Shown: piece by piece, positions 8,903-16,503 of the stretch
Position numbering within the stretch: position 1 is the stretch's first letter
Layout: each line of letters begins with the position of its first letter
NCBI GenBank assembly: GCA_934725015.1
Contig: CAKVAS010000027.1
Coordinates: forward strand, 1-27,270
Length of the DNA stretch: 27,270 nucleotides
Direction of reading: 5' to 3'
DNA from: an uncultured Bacteroidales bacterium
Lineage (GTDB): Bacteria > Bacteroidota > Bacteroidia > Bacteroidales > UBA932
The notes under the pieces: model-generated
What the model saw: the letters and a program-made list of their open reading frames with translations, nothing else
Told to the model about the DNA's origin: nothing
The model's database searches: none
Position numbers and translations under genes: made by a program

Positions 8903-8910
8903 CAAATTTA
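8903..8910 (-). promoter_or_regulatory. Probable -7 box of the dacB promoter
   Basis: Read on the minus strand this is TAAATTTG, matching the Bacteroidota -7 consensus TAnnTTTG. It lies about 60 bases before the first possible dacB start. No clear TTTG -33 box is seen at the usual distance. Confidence 0.45.
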
Positions 8911-8955
8911 GTCAAAAAAGCTCAGATTCTGTCTTAAATTTTAGACGATTATCCG

Positions 8956-8963
8956 TATATTTG
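8956..8963 (+). promoter_or_regulatory. Probable -7 box of the galE promoter
   Basis: TATATTTG fits the TAnnTTTG consensus and ends 26 bases before the galE ATG. With the minus-strand box at 8903-8910 it makes this a divergent promoter region. The -33 element is weak. Confidence 0.5.
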
Positions 8964-8989
8964 CCACCTCAAAATCAAACTATGTAATT

Positions 8990-10063
8990 ATGAGCAAGAA
9001 AACTGTTTTGGTTTCCGGAGGCGCCGGATTCATCGGCAGCCACGTGACCGTGGAACTGATAGGTGCCGGCTATGATGTCGTCGTCGCCGACAATATGTCC
9101 AACTGCGACATGACCTGCTTCGAGGGCGTGAAGAAAATCACTGGACGTGACGACATTCCTTTTGAAAAGATTGACTGCTGCGACGATGCCGCGGTCGATG
9201 GGCTGTTCAGCCGCTATAAGATAGACGCGGTGATTCATTTCGCTGCCTTCAAGGCTGTGGGCGAGTCTGTCGCGGAGCCTGTCAAATACTACCGCAACAA
9301 CCTCGACTCTTTCCTGAACATTCTGAACGCGTCCATGCACCACGGCGGCTGCAACGTGCTTTTCTCCTCTTCGGCCACCGTCTATGGCGAGACGGACAAG
9401 CTCCCTGTAACTGAGGAGTCTCCTCGGCAGCCCGCCACCTCGCCTTACGGAAACACCAAGCAGATTTGCGAGGACATTCTCCGCGACGTGGTGAAGGCAT
9501 CCGCGGCTTACGGAGCAAAAGTGGAAGCCGGCAAGGCTGAGAACGGCCCGGTCAAGGGAATAGCCCTGCGCTACTTCAACCCTATAGGAGCACACCCGTC
9601 CGCACTCATCGGCGAGCTGCCTCGCGGCGTGCCCAACAACCTCGTCCCGTACATCACGCAGACCGCAATCGGCAAGCGCGCCTGCCTGAGCATCTTCGGC
9701 AACGACTATCCGACTCCTGACGGGACCTGCCTGAGGGACTACATCGACATCGTGGACCTTGCGAAGGCTCATGTGGCCGCAGTCTCAAGGATGCTCGACG
9801 AGAAGATGAAGGCAGACTACGAGATTTTCAACATCGGTACCGGCCGTCCGGTTTCAGTCCTTGAGCTAGTCAATGCCTTCGAGAAGGTAAACGGCGTGAA
9901 GCTCAACTACAAGTTCGCGCCGCGCCGTGCCGGTGACGTCGTGGCAATCTGGGCTGACACCTCCCTCGCCAACAAGGAACTCGGCTGGAAGGCTGAGCGC
10001 AGCGTCGAGGAGACTCTGGCTTCGGCATGGGCTTGGGAGCGCCATCTGGCCGGTCAGATTTGA
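8990..10063 (+). CDS. galE: UDP-glucose 4-epimerase
   Basis: The enzyme interconverts UDP-glucose and UDP-galactose in the cytoplasm, feeding galactose use and surface-polysaccharide precursors. It is an extended short-chain dehydrogenase with an N-terminal Rossmann nucleotide-binding motif GGAGFIG at residues 10-16, the SSSATVYG segment near 126-133 that supplies the catalytic Ser/Thr, and the catalytic Y153-x-x-x-K157 in YGNTK. The LRYFNPIGAHPS and DGTCLRDYI(D) segments are characteristic of GalE. Its length of 357 residues is close to the usual 335-350; the small excess comes partly from a loop near residues 178-190 (EAGKAENGPVKG). It has its own promoter and is followed by another promoter at 10064-10095, so it appears monocistronic. 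Confidence 0.95.
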   Translation: MSKKTVLVSGGAGFIGSHVTVELIGAGYDVVVADNMSNCDMTCFEGVKKITGRDDIPFEKIDCCDDAAVDGLFSRYKIDAVIHFAAFKAVGESVAEPVKYYRNNLDSFLNILNASMHHGGCNVLFSSSATVYGETDKLPVTEESPRQPATSPYGNTKQICEDILRDVVKASAAYGAKVEAGKAENGPVKGIALRYFNPIGAHPSALIGELPRGVPNNLVPYITQTAIGKRACLSIFGNDYPTPDGTCLRDYIDIVDLAKAHVAAVSRMLDEKMKADYEIFNIGTGRPVSVLELVNAFEKVNGVKLNYKFAPRRAGDVVAIWADTSLANKELGWKAERSVEETLASAWAWERHLAGQI

Positions 10064-10095
10064 TTTGCGAAAGACGATAATTTGTCTTACATTTG
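10064..10095 (+). promoter_or_regulatory. Bacteroidota promoter of the 91-aa protein gene
   Basis: TTTG at 10064-10067 and TACATTTG at 10088-10095 match the -33 and -7 boxes (TTTG and TAnnTTTG) with a 20-base spacer. It is the cleanest promoter in the window. It starts directly after the galE stop and leaves a leader of roughly 70 bases before the ATG at 10171. Confidence 0.75.
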
Positions 10096-10170
10096 CAGCC
10101 GCGTTGCGCGGTGACGGCTGAGAATGCCTCGGTCGCCTGTGAGAAGAAATAAATTTAATTAAATTCGATT

Positions 10171-10446
10171 ATGAATCTGAGAGTTATCAAAAAAGACATC
10201 GAGTACTTCGTCGGAGAATTCATTGACGACTGCACTCTTTTCGCTGCACTTAACCCGGGCAAGAACAACGACGAACTCGCCAAGGTGATTGACGAGGCCG
10301 TTGATCTCTATAACAATCTCAAGGACAAGGTAAACCATCCTGCTGAGGGCGTAAAACCGGCCGCTCATTTTGCCGGTGTCCGCAAGGAGATGTTCGAGAA
10401 GCTTGACGAACTTTGCGAGAAGCTCAGCGCAGTGGTAAGCAAATAG
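10171..10446 (+). CDS. Small conserved-looking protein of unknown function (91 aa)
   Basis: I do not recognise a named family. The protein is mostly helical in appearance, has no signal peptide or membrane segment, and is rich in Asp, Glu and Lys (FIDDCTLFAALNPGKNNDE; KVIDEAVDLYNNLKDKV; FEKLDELCEKLSAVVSK), so it is probably a soluble cytoplasmic protein. It has a consensus promoter immediately upstream and a strong intrinsic terminator 22 bases after the stop. That makes a self-contained transcription unit of about 400 bases and suggests substantial expression. The composition matches the neighbouring GC-rich genes. I expect homologues across Bacteroidales, but that is memory-based and unchecked. 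Confidence 0.85.
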   Translation: MNLRVIKKDIEYFVGEFIDDCTLFAALNPGKNNDELAKVIDEAVDLYNNLKDKVNHPAEGVKPAAHFAGVRKEMFEKLDELCEKLSAVVSK

Positions 10447-10467
10447 TTGAGAGACTTGAAGTTAGAG

Positions 10468-10498
10468 GCGGGCAGGTTCGATGACCTGCCCGCTTTTT
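10468..10498 (+). terminator. Rho-independent terminator
   Basis: A perfect 10-bp stem GCGGGCAGGT / ACCTGCCCGC (10468-10477 with 10484-10493) with a 6-base loop is followed by TTTTT. It ends the unit of the 91-aa protein. Confidence 0.9.
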
Positions 10499-10536
10499 GT
10501 GTCTGGTAATATGACGGAACAAGTTGCCTCAGATTC

Positions 10537-10544
10537 GGGGGGGG
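10537..10544. repeat. Run of eight G
   Basis: A G8 tract (C8 on the minus strand) lies four bases past the stop codon of the minus-strand NlpC/P60 gene. It is non-coding here, but length variation could extend or alter the leader or trailer of transcripts. Confidence 0.8.
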
Positions 10545-10548
10545 CTTA

Positions 10549-11721
10549 TTATCTGAAATAGTAAATTGAGTCGCTCGTCCGCTCCGCCTTGAAGCGCCCG
10601 TCGCGGCTTTCGTCTTCATGCCCGATGATGCGGACGGCGGAGAGTAGCCTGCGGGCATTCTCGTAATAGTCGGCTTCTCCGGGAACGAGGGAATTGACCC
10701 TGACCAGATGTGAGGAGTGAATCATACGTCCGTCCCCGATGTAGAGACCCACATGAGTGATTCTGTCCGGAGTGCCGTCCGTGCCGCGCTTCCCGAAAAA
10801 CAGCAGGTCTCCGGCCCTGAGGCTGTCTGCGCAAAATTGGTACTGCTCCTTTGGGTGCTCAGCGCGGTGCTCTTCCTCGTGGATGCCTGCGAGGTGTCCC
10901 TCCGAACCGTCGCCCGGCTCCTCTGCCTGACACCCGAACACCGGCACCGGGCGGCCGCAGAACGCCATCTGGTTGGCATTGCGCGGGAGCAGCAGCCCGT
11001 TCATGAAATAGGCGAAGCGCACAAGCCCGCTGCAGTCAAAGCCGTTCGGGGACATTCCGCCCCACAGGTATGGAGTCCCGACAAAGCGCATGGCCGTCTC
11101 CACCACGGTCTTTTCCGTCGCCGCGCTTTCCGATGCCCACTTGCGGAAATCCCTGATGTCGGAGGTCTTCACCCATCCGGCCCGTCCCGAGGGAGTTTCC
11201 ACCTTTGCCCATCCGTTCCTGCGTACCGGCAGTCCCTGAGGATGCGCCTTGGGCTGCGGCTTTCCGAGCACGGCACGCACGATGTCGCCTTCAACAAGGT
11301 CGCAGACCACGTCCGAGCGGCTTGTCCTTTCTGAATAGACGGCGGAGTGCGGCGAGACGACGATGTATCTGCGGGCGGAAGTCCACTCCTCAATCCCGGT
11401 CTCATCGACCTCGTGCACCCCCTTGTCCGTGCACCATGCCGTGTATGGCTGCGGAGTCCTGGCCTGAAGCCAGTAGCCCTGCTCCCCGACAATCTCCACC
11501 GGCGTTCCCATCAGTTCCTGAGTCTCAAGCGCGGATTCATAGTCCGGAGACTGCCTCAGGTATGAGACGGAGAAGTCTATTATTCCCCACCGCCGCGCCG
11601 GAGTCCCCTCATTTCCTTTTTCGTAAGTCTGTGCATCCTGGGCAAGAGCCGTCGTCGCGGAAAACATCGTCGCCGAGAGAATCATCGCTGCGGCGAAGGC
11701 CGAAAGTCTTTGAACATCCAT
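10549..11721 (-). CDS. Secreted SH3/NlpC-P60 peptidoglycan endopeptidase
   Basis: The protein has 390 residues, starting at ATG 11721 with a signal peptide ending near TTALAQ (residues 1-28). A much longer in-frame extension upstream is rejected because it crosses the promoter. Bacterial SH3-type modules cover about 45-185 (YLRQSPDYES..., GWVKTSDI). The NlpC/P60 catalytic domain covers about 200-365, with Cys230 in FDCSG, His323 in ITHVGLYIG and His335 in MIHSS as the Cys-His-His set. The layout is that of YkfC/gamma-D-glutamyl-diamino-acid endopeptidases, which cut stem peptides during turnover or muropeptide recycling. Residues about 258-297 are an acidic, His-containing insertion between the catalytic Cys and His (GDGSEGHLAGIHEEEHRAEH). 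It is convergent with the 91-aa gene and divergent from the glycan locus. Confidence 0.9.
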   Translation of the reverse strand: MDVQRLSAFAAAMILSATMFSATTALAQDAQTYEKGNEGTPARRWGIIDFSVSYLRQSPDYESALETQELMGTPVEIVGEQGYWLQARTPQPYTAWCTDKGVHEVDETGIEEWTSARRYIVVSPHSAVYSERTSRSDVVCDLVEGDIVRAVLGKPQPKAHPQGLPVRRNGWAKVETPSGRAGWVKTSDIRDFRKWASESAATEKTVVETAMRFVGTPYLWGGMSPNGFDCSGLVRFAYFMNGLLLPRNANQMAFCGRPVPVFGCQAEEPGDGSEGHLAGIHEEEHRAEHPKEQYQFCADSLRAGDLLFFGKRGTDGTPDRITHVGLYIGDGRMIHSSHLVRVNSLVPGEADYYENARRLLSAVRIIGHEDESRDGRFKAERTSDSIYYFR

Positions 11722-11744
11722 ATACCTATATATTATATACACGG

Positions 11745-11752
11745 CAAATTTA
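11745..11752 (-). promoter_or_regulatory. Probable -7 box of the NlpC/P60 gene promoter
   Basis: On the minus strand the bases read TAAATTTG, fitting TAnnTTTG, and lie 23 bases before the ATG at 11721. No strong -33 box is seen. Its position supports the chosen start over the upstream in-frame extension. Confidence 0.5.
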
Positions 11753-11937
11753 CTCAAAATCTTCGCAATCATGACGAAAAATGAGACCGGAGCAGATAAA
11801 AACATATCAATATATATCCACTTATTTGCGGCTTTCCCCGTTTTCAATGCATTGAATGTCAAATTGATGTATATATTTTCATACCCACATCGTCCACTTA
11901 TGCCCGAAGGCGATGAACATCCGAAAGGCAAAATGCA

Positions 11938-11945
11938 TAACTTTG
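11938..11945 (+). promoter_or_regulatory. Probable -7 box of the susC promoter
   Basis: TAACTTTG fits TAnnTTTG and lies about 58 bases before the susC ATG. There is no TTTG -33 box 19-21 bases upstream, as expected for a promoter that needs an activator. A TCGGGGTATT element at 11966-11975 resembles the core of the repeat at the regulator promoter (20131-20217). Confidence 0.45.
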
Positions 11946-12002
11946 CGATGACCCGTGGAGTGTCCTCGGGGTATTGATAACACAAACTAAATAATCAACC
12001 GC

Positions 12003-12209
12003 ATGAGAAAATATCTTACTATGGTTGTGCTGCTGGTCGCAGGATTCACCGCGTTCGCGCAGCAGCATTCTATCAGGGGCACTGTAGTTGACTCTCAGGG
12101 CAATCCGGTAATCGGGATGACCGTGATGGAGAAGGGTACACAGAATGGTACCACTACTGATGCCGACGGCAATTATCTTCTGAATCTTTCCTCTCAGGGG
12201 GGGCAGTAG
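12003..12209 (+). CDS. susC: N-terminal fragment of frameshifted SusC-type transporter
   Basis: These 68 residues hold a signal peptide (MRKYLTMVVLLVAGFTAFAQ) and the first part of the carboxypeptidase-regulatory-like domain found at the N-terminus of SusC proteins (RGTVVDSQGNPVIG, then TTTDADGNYLL). The frame stops at a TAG (12207-12209) directly after a G7 run. The rest of the domain (AVEFNALGYKTVVEQVAG) continues in another frame. Adding one G (or removing two) restores one open frame from 12003 to 14980 of about 992 residues, the normal SusC size. This is therefore the front part of the next feature, not a separate gene. Confidence 0.85.
   Translation: MRKYLTMVVLLVAGFTAFAQQHSIRGTVVDSQGNPVIGMTVMEKGTQNGTTTDADGNYLLNLSSQGGQ
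12197..12203 (+). repeat. Run of seven G at the susC frameshift
   Basis: The only homopolymer in this part of susC coincides exactly with the frame break: CAG GGG GGG CAG TAG in the first frame, against a family-like GCA GTA GAG TTT in the second. A run of eight or five G would give a full-length protein. Confidence 0.9.
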
Positions 12210-12271
12210 AGTTTAACGCTCTTGGCTACAAGACTGTCGTAGAGCAGGTTGCAGGCAGGAGCGTCATCAAT

Positions 12272-14980
12272 GTGACGGCGCAGGAAGAGGCGATAGCCCT
12301 CGACGCGGTCGTCGCCATCGGCTACGGTACGGTACGCAGGCGCGACCTCACCACGGCCGTTTCAACGGTTTCCAATGAGGATATGCAGCTGCGTCCGGTC
12401 ACCGAGGCCTCCGGTTTCCTTCAGGGAAAGGTCGCCGGCGTCACTGTGCAGCAGACAAGCGGACTTCCGGGCAGCGGAATGACGGTCCGTGTGCGCGGAG
12501 CCTCGTCAATAGCGTCTTCCAATGACCCTCTCTATGTCGTTGACGGCGTTCCTGTCGGAACGGGAAACTATGCGATTGCATATCTCTCCCCTCAGGACAT
12601 CGAGACGATGCAGATTCTCAAGGACGCTTCGTCCGCCGCGATTTACGGTTCGAGGGCGGCGAACGGCGTCATTCTCATAACCACGAAGCAGGGAAAGCAG
12701 AGCCGCGGCCCGCAGATTACTCTCAACGCTTCCGTCGGACTCGCCAATGTGGCGCGGACCTACGAGGTGCTGAACGTTCAGGAATATAAGGAACTCATGG
12801 ACGAGATAGGCACCGTTTCCCTTCCTGACGGGCTCAAGGACGAGACCGACTGGTTCAAGGAGACCTACAGGACCGGAATCAACCAGAACTATCAGCTTTC
12901 CGTTTCCAACGCTACGGACAAGATGCGCTACTACGTCAGCGGAGGCTACACCGACGAAAAGGGAATCCTTCCTGTCGCCTACAACAAGAGGGTGAACGTC
13001 AAGGCGAGCATGGACTCCGACCTGTTCAAGTGGATAAACGTGGGCGCGGACGTAGCTTATTCGCACTACAGGAACAACGGCATCATTTCCGGAACGGGCT
13101 CCAACCGCGCCGGTGTCGTGCTTTCCGTAATCAACACCCCGACCTACGCGAAGCCTTGGAGCGAGACCAACCCTTCCTGGTACTGGACCGAGTTCTACGG
13201 AGCCAACCTCACGACTCCTTCCGAGAACCTCGCCCGCACCGAGAACAACTACTCGCAGACCGACCGTCTCCTGCTCACAGGGCACGCCACCATCAAGTTC
13301 CACCGCACCTTCCAGTTCAAATCGACCGTGACCATGGACCGCAGGTGGGTACACGACTACAGCTTCCTCGACCCTATCAAGACTTCCTACGGCCGCACGC
13401 AGCACGGGGAGGCCACTTCCACGAGGAGCGACGACATGAGGATGGTCTATGACAACATCTTCACCTACAACAATTCATGGAACGTCAGGCACAACTTCGA
13501 GGCCATGGCCGGAACTTCCGCCACCACTTCCCGTTGGGAGAACCTCAGCGGCTCCCGCAGCCACTTCTCCCCGGACTACGACAACGTCATCTTCGGACTC
13601 AACGGCGGAAACAAGGGCGGTCTGAGGGGACAGTCGCAGGGTTATGCGAAATGGGCCATCATGTCCTACCTCGCGCGCGTTTCCTACAACTACGACAGCC
13701 GCTACTACATCACGGCGAACTTCCGTGCCGACGGCTCGTCGAAGCTTGCCCCGGGTCATCGTTGGGGACTCTTCCCGTCGGTTTCGGCGGCATGGCGAAT
13801 CTCCGGCGAGAGCTTCATGAAGGACATCAGCTGGATTGACGACCTCAAGATACGCGCCGGATGGGGCCAGCAGGGCAACCAGTCCGGTCTGGACGACTAC
13901 GCGTGGGTGCAGATGTACGGCATGAACTATTCCGACTGGACGGTTGCCGAGAACGCCGACGCCGTGCCGACCCTCGGTTCCAAGACCAACATCGGGAACA
14001 GGGACCTGACCTGGGAGACCACCACCCAGACCAATGTCGGAATTGACTGGTCAATGTTCGGCGGAAGGCTCTCCGTGACCCTTGACGGCTACTACAAATA
14101 CACGAAGAACCTCCTTATGAATGTCCCTCTCCCTTCTCCTAACCCTTCGATTTACAGGAACGAGGGCGAGATGTCGAACTGGGGACTCGAGCTTGCGCTC
14201 AGTTCTGTGAACATCGACAGGAACGAATGGAAGTGGACGACCGACTTCAACATCTCGATGAACCGCAACCGTCTTGAGAAGCTTTCCCTCCAGCAGGTCT
14301 ATTACTACACCCAGACCTCCGAGGCACTGAGCGAGTATGTCGTGAGGATGACTCCGGGAGAGCCGCTTTCCAAGTTCTGGGGATATACCGCGCAGGGCGT
14401 TGACCCCGAGACGGGAATGGTGATCTATGAGGACCGCAACGGCGACGGCAAGATTAACGTTTCCGACAAGCACTACATCGGTGACGCGAACCCATGGTTC
14501 ACCGCCGGCATGACCAACACCATCAGCTGGAAGGGCCTGAGCCTCAGCTTCCTTCTCACCTCGTCGGTGGGCAACGACATCTACAACGCCTCGAAGATAG
14601 AGATGATAGGAATGTACAACGGCTCCAATCAGATTAAGGATGCCGTAAGGCGCTGGAGGGTTCCGGGCCAGGTTACCGACATCCCTAAGGCAGGCGAGCT
14701 TGACAACCTCAAGGCTTCCACAAGATGGGTCGAGGACGGTTCTTATCTGAAAGTCAAGAATATAACCCTTTCTTATGACATCGTTCATCCGGCTCTGAAG
14801 AAGGCGAACATTTCGAGGATACGTCCTTATGTCACCCTCGACAACATGATTACCTTCACGAAGTATTCGGGCTACGACCCCGAGATGAGCCAGTACTCGT
14901 CCGCCACGAACATGGGAATCGACTGGGGAACCTACCCTTGCGTGAAGACCGTTCTTTTCGGAGTTAACGTTGAATTCTAA
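12272..14980 (+). CDS. susC: SusC-family TonB-dependent outer-membrane glycan transporter, main part
   Basis: It imports oligosaccharides across the outer membrane, with SusD as lid and TonB as energy source. The coding frame is open from about 12203; the GTG at 12272 is only the first possible start in it and is not a real initiation site. Visible parts: the end of the regulatory-like domain with the TonB-box-like stretch (ALDAVVAIGYGT), the plug domain with SusC signatures (LQGKVAGVTVQQTSG, VRVRGASSI, YVVDGVPVG, LKDASSAAIYGSRAANGVI), then a long beta-barrel ending in a C-terminal aromatic residue (FGVNVEF). Thirteen bases separate it from susD. It is split from its signal peptide by the G7 frameshift at 12197-12203, so in the sequenced state no exported transporter would be made unless slippage restores the frame. 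Confidence 0.9.
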   Translation: MTAQEEAIALDAVVAIGYGTVRRRDLTTAVSTVSNEDMQLRPVTEASGFLQGKVAGVTVQQTSGLPGSGMTVRVRGASSIASSNDPLYVVDGVPVGTGNYAIAYLSPQDIETMQILKDASSAAIYGSRAANGVILITTKQGKQSRGPQITLNASVGLANVARTYEVLNVQEYKELMDEIGTVSLPDGLKDETDWFKETYRTGINQNYQLSVSNATDKMRYYVSGGYTDEKGILPVAYNKRVNVKASMDSDLFKWINVGADVAYSHYRNNGIISGTGSNRAGVVLSVINTPTYAKPWSETNPSWYWTEFYGANLTTPSENLARTENNYSQTDRLLLTGHATIKFHRTFQFKSTVTMDRRWVHDYSFLDPIKTSYGRTQHGEATSTRSDDMRMVYDNIFTYNNSWNVRHNFEAMAGTSATTSRWENLSGSRSHFSPDYDNVIFGLNGGNKGGLRGQSQGYAKWAIMSYLARVSYNYDSRYYITANFRADGSSKLAPGHRWGLFPSVSAAWRISGESFMKDISWIDDLKIRAGWGQQGNQSGLDDYAWVQMYGMNYSDWTVAENADAVPTLGSKTNIGNRDLTWETTTQTNVGIDWSMFGGRLSVTLDGYYKYTKNLLMNVPLPSPNPSIYRNEGEMSNWGLELALSSVNIDRNEWKWTTDFNISMNRNRLEKLSLQQVYYYTQTSEALSEYVVRMTPGEPLSKFWGYTAQGVDPETGMVIYEDRNGDGKINVSDKHYIGDANPWFTAGMTNTISWKGLSLSFLLTSSVGNDIYNASKIEMIGMYNGSNQIKDAVRRWRVPGQVTDIPKAGELDNLKASTRWVEDGSYLKVKNITLSYDIVHPALKKANISRIRPYVTLDNMITFTKYSGYDPEMSQYSSATNMGIDWGTYPCVKTVLFGVNVEF

Positions 14981-14992
14981 AGATTTTGAGAT

Positions 14993-16501
14993 ATGAAGAC
15001 GAAATATATTTTTACAGCCATGCTCTCGGCGCTTGCGCTTTCTTCCTGCGACCTGAACCTCTTCCCGGAGACGGGCTACAATGAGGGCAATGTCGAGGTT
15101 ACGGAAGACGGCGGAGAGTCGCAGTACAAGACGAGGACCGATATGGAGGGTCTGAGGAACGCGATTTATCAGGACTGGACCAAGGACATTCAGGAAAAGG
15201 GCTATCTTGACTGGCTCGTCTATGCGGACTGCCGCGCCGACAACGCCTACGGCGGAAACCCCGGCACGGGTGAGCTGATGGCAATCGAGGCCAACCGTCA
15301 GGACGGCGAGAACAAGAACGTTCAGAGGGACTGGGACTGGTATCTCGGTCAGGTCAGCAACTGCAACAACATCATCTTCAACATCGACCGCATCAAGGCG
15401 GCCGACGAGACTATGACCGACAAGGAATGGCGCGAATGGAAGTCGGAGGCCTACTGCTGGAGGGCATGGAACCTCTTCCAGATGTCTCAGATTTGGGGCG
15501 ACATCCCTCTCGTGAACTCCATTCCTCCGGCAATCACGGCCGACAACATCGAGGAGGTCTATCACGAGTACTATCCAGCAAGGACTGCGCGTGCCGATGT
15601 CTATAGGCAGATTATTGAAGAGCTCGAGTTCGCGGCGGAGAACGCGCCCGACGTGAACCATTCCGACAAGTTCCTGTTCACGAAGGGATTCGCGCACGGA
15701 ATGCTCGCGAGAATCTATGCCGAGGAGACCTGCCGCGACTGGGATAAGGTAGCCGAGCACTGCACGGCGGTCGAGGGCATGGGCTACAGCCTCGTCGATG
15801 ACTACGGACAGATGTGGGGATATGACGAGACCGACGCCGTGCGCAACACCTCAGAGTCAATCTTCGAGGTCACCTTCACCCGCAGCAGCGGCAACTGGGT
15901 GTGGATGATGTTCCACCGCAACGCCTACAATCCGAGCGACAGCTACAGCTGGATAAAGTGGATTACCCCTTCACGCGACCTCGTCTCCGCATACGAGAAG
16001 GAGGGCGACACCGAGAGAAAGAACGCCTGCATCTGCGAGGACGAGGCCACATGGTCCAACTACTATCCGGGCAACAAATACAAGTTCATGCACAAGGTTC
16101 CGACCAATGCCTCCAGCATCATACTCATGCGTCTTGGAGAAATCTATCTCCTTCATGCAGAGGCCCTTGCAAAGACGGGGGACATCAAGGGCGCAATCGG
16201 CTATGTGAACGACATCCGCAGCAGGGCCGGCATCGCAGGGATTCCTGTGCCGGCGTCGGAAGAAGAGGCCATTGACGCAATCCTCCACGAGCGCCGTCTT
16301 GAGCTTGCCTTCGAGGGCTTCCGCTTCTATGACCTGCTCCGTCACGGATTCGACAGAGCGAAGGCCGTCCATGACGCGATGCCTCAGAAGGACAGCTACT
16401 GGCAGCCGAGACTTCCGCTCACGCAGGAGACCGTCCTCATGCCTATCCCTCAGACGGCTCTTGACAACAACCCGAGTCTGACACCTAACGCCGGATATTG
16501 A
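14993..16501 (+). CDS. susD: SusD/RagB-family surface glycan-binding lipoprotein
   Basis: SusD-type proteins cap the SusC barrel on the cell surface and bind the glycan. The protein has 502 residues with a lipoprotein signal whose lipid-bearing Cys is residue 19 (LALSSC). Family marks include RNAIYQDW near 57-64, the helical repeat region (SEAYCWRAWNLFQMSQIWGD near 150-169), ILMRLGEIYLLHAEAL near 375-390 and the C-terminal RRLELAFEGFRFYDLLRHG near 425-443. Aromatic residues such as the WVWMMFHRN loop could bind sugar. The gene follows susC by 12 bases and ends two bases before the GH30 ATG, so the three are co-transcribed. Substrate cannot be read from SusD itself; the neighbouring GH30 suggests a beta-glucan. 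Confidence 0.93.
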   Translation: MKTKYIFTAMLSALALSSCDLNLFPETGYNEGNVEVTEDGGESQYKTRTDMEGLRNAIYQDWTKDIQEKGYLDWLVYADCRADNAYGGNPGTGELMAIEANRQDGENKNVQRDWDWYLGQVSNCNNIIFNIDRIKAADETMTDKEWREWKSEAYCWRAWNLFQMSQIWGDIPLVNSIPPAITADNIEEVYHEYYPARTARADVYRQIIEELEFAAENAPDVNHSDKFLFTKGFAHGMLARIYAEETCRDWDKVAEHCTAVEGMGYSLVDDYGQMWGYDETDAVRNTSESIFEVTFTRSSGNWVWMMFHRNAYNPSDSYSWIKWITPSRDLVSAYEKEGDTERKNACICEDEATWSNYYPGNKYKFMHKVPTNASSIILMRLGEIYLLHAEALAKTGDIKGAIGYVNDIRSRAGIAGIPVPASEEEAIDAILHERRLELAFEGFRFYDLLRHGFDRAKAVHDAMPQKDSYWQPRLPLTQETVLMPIPQTALDNNPSLTPNAGY

Positions 16502-16503
16502 TT

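Noticed and set aside
11722..11985. In-frame upstream extension of the NlpC/P60 protein
   Set aside because: It would bury the signal peptide 88 residues inside the protein and run through the -7 box at 11745-11752.
12003..12209. Stand-alone small secreted protein
   Set aside because: It is the front of SusC: the regulatory-like domain continues in the next frame right after the G7 run.
14051..15760. Long minus-strand open frame of 569 codons opposite susC and susD
   Set aside because: It spans the ends of two well-supported plus-strand genes and has the Val/Arg/Leu-rich look of an antisense frame in GC-rich DNA; no domain is recognisable.
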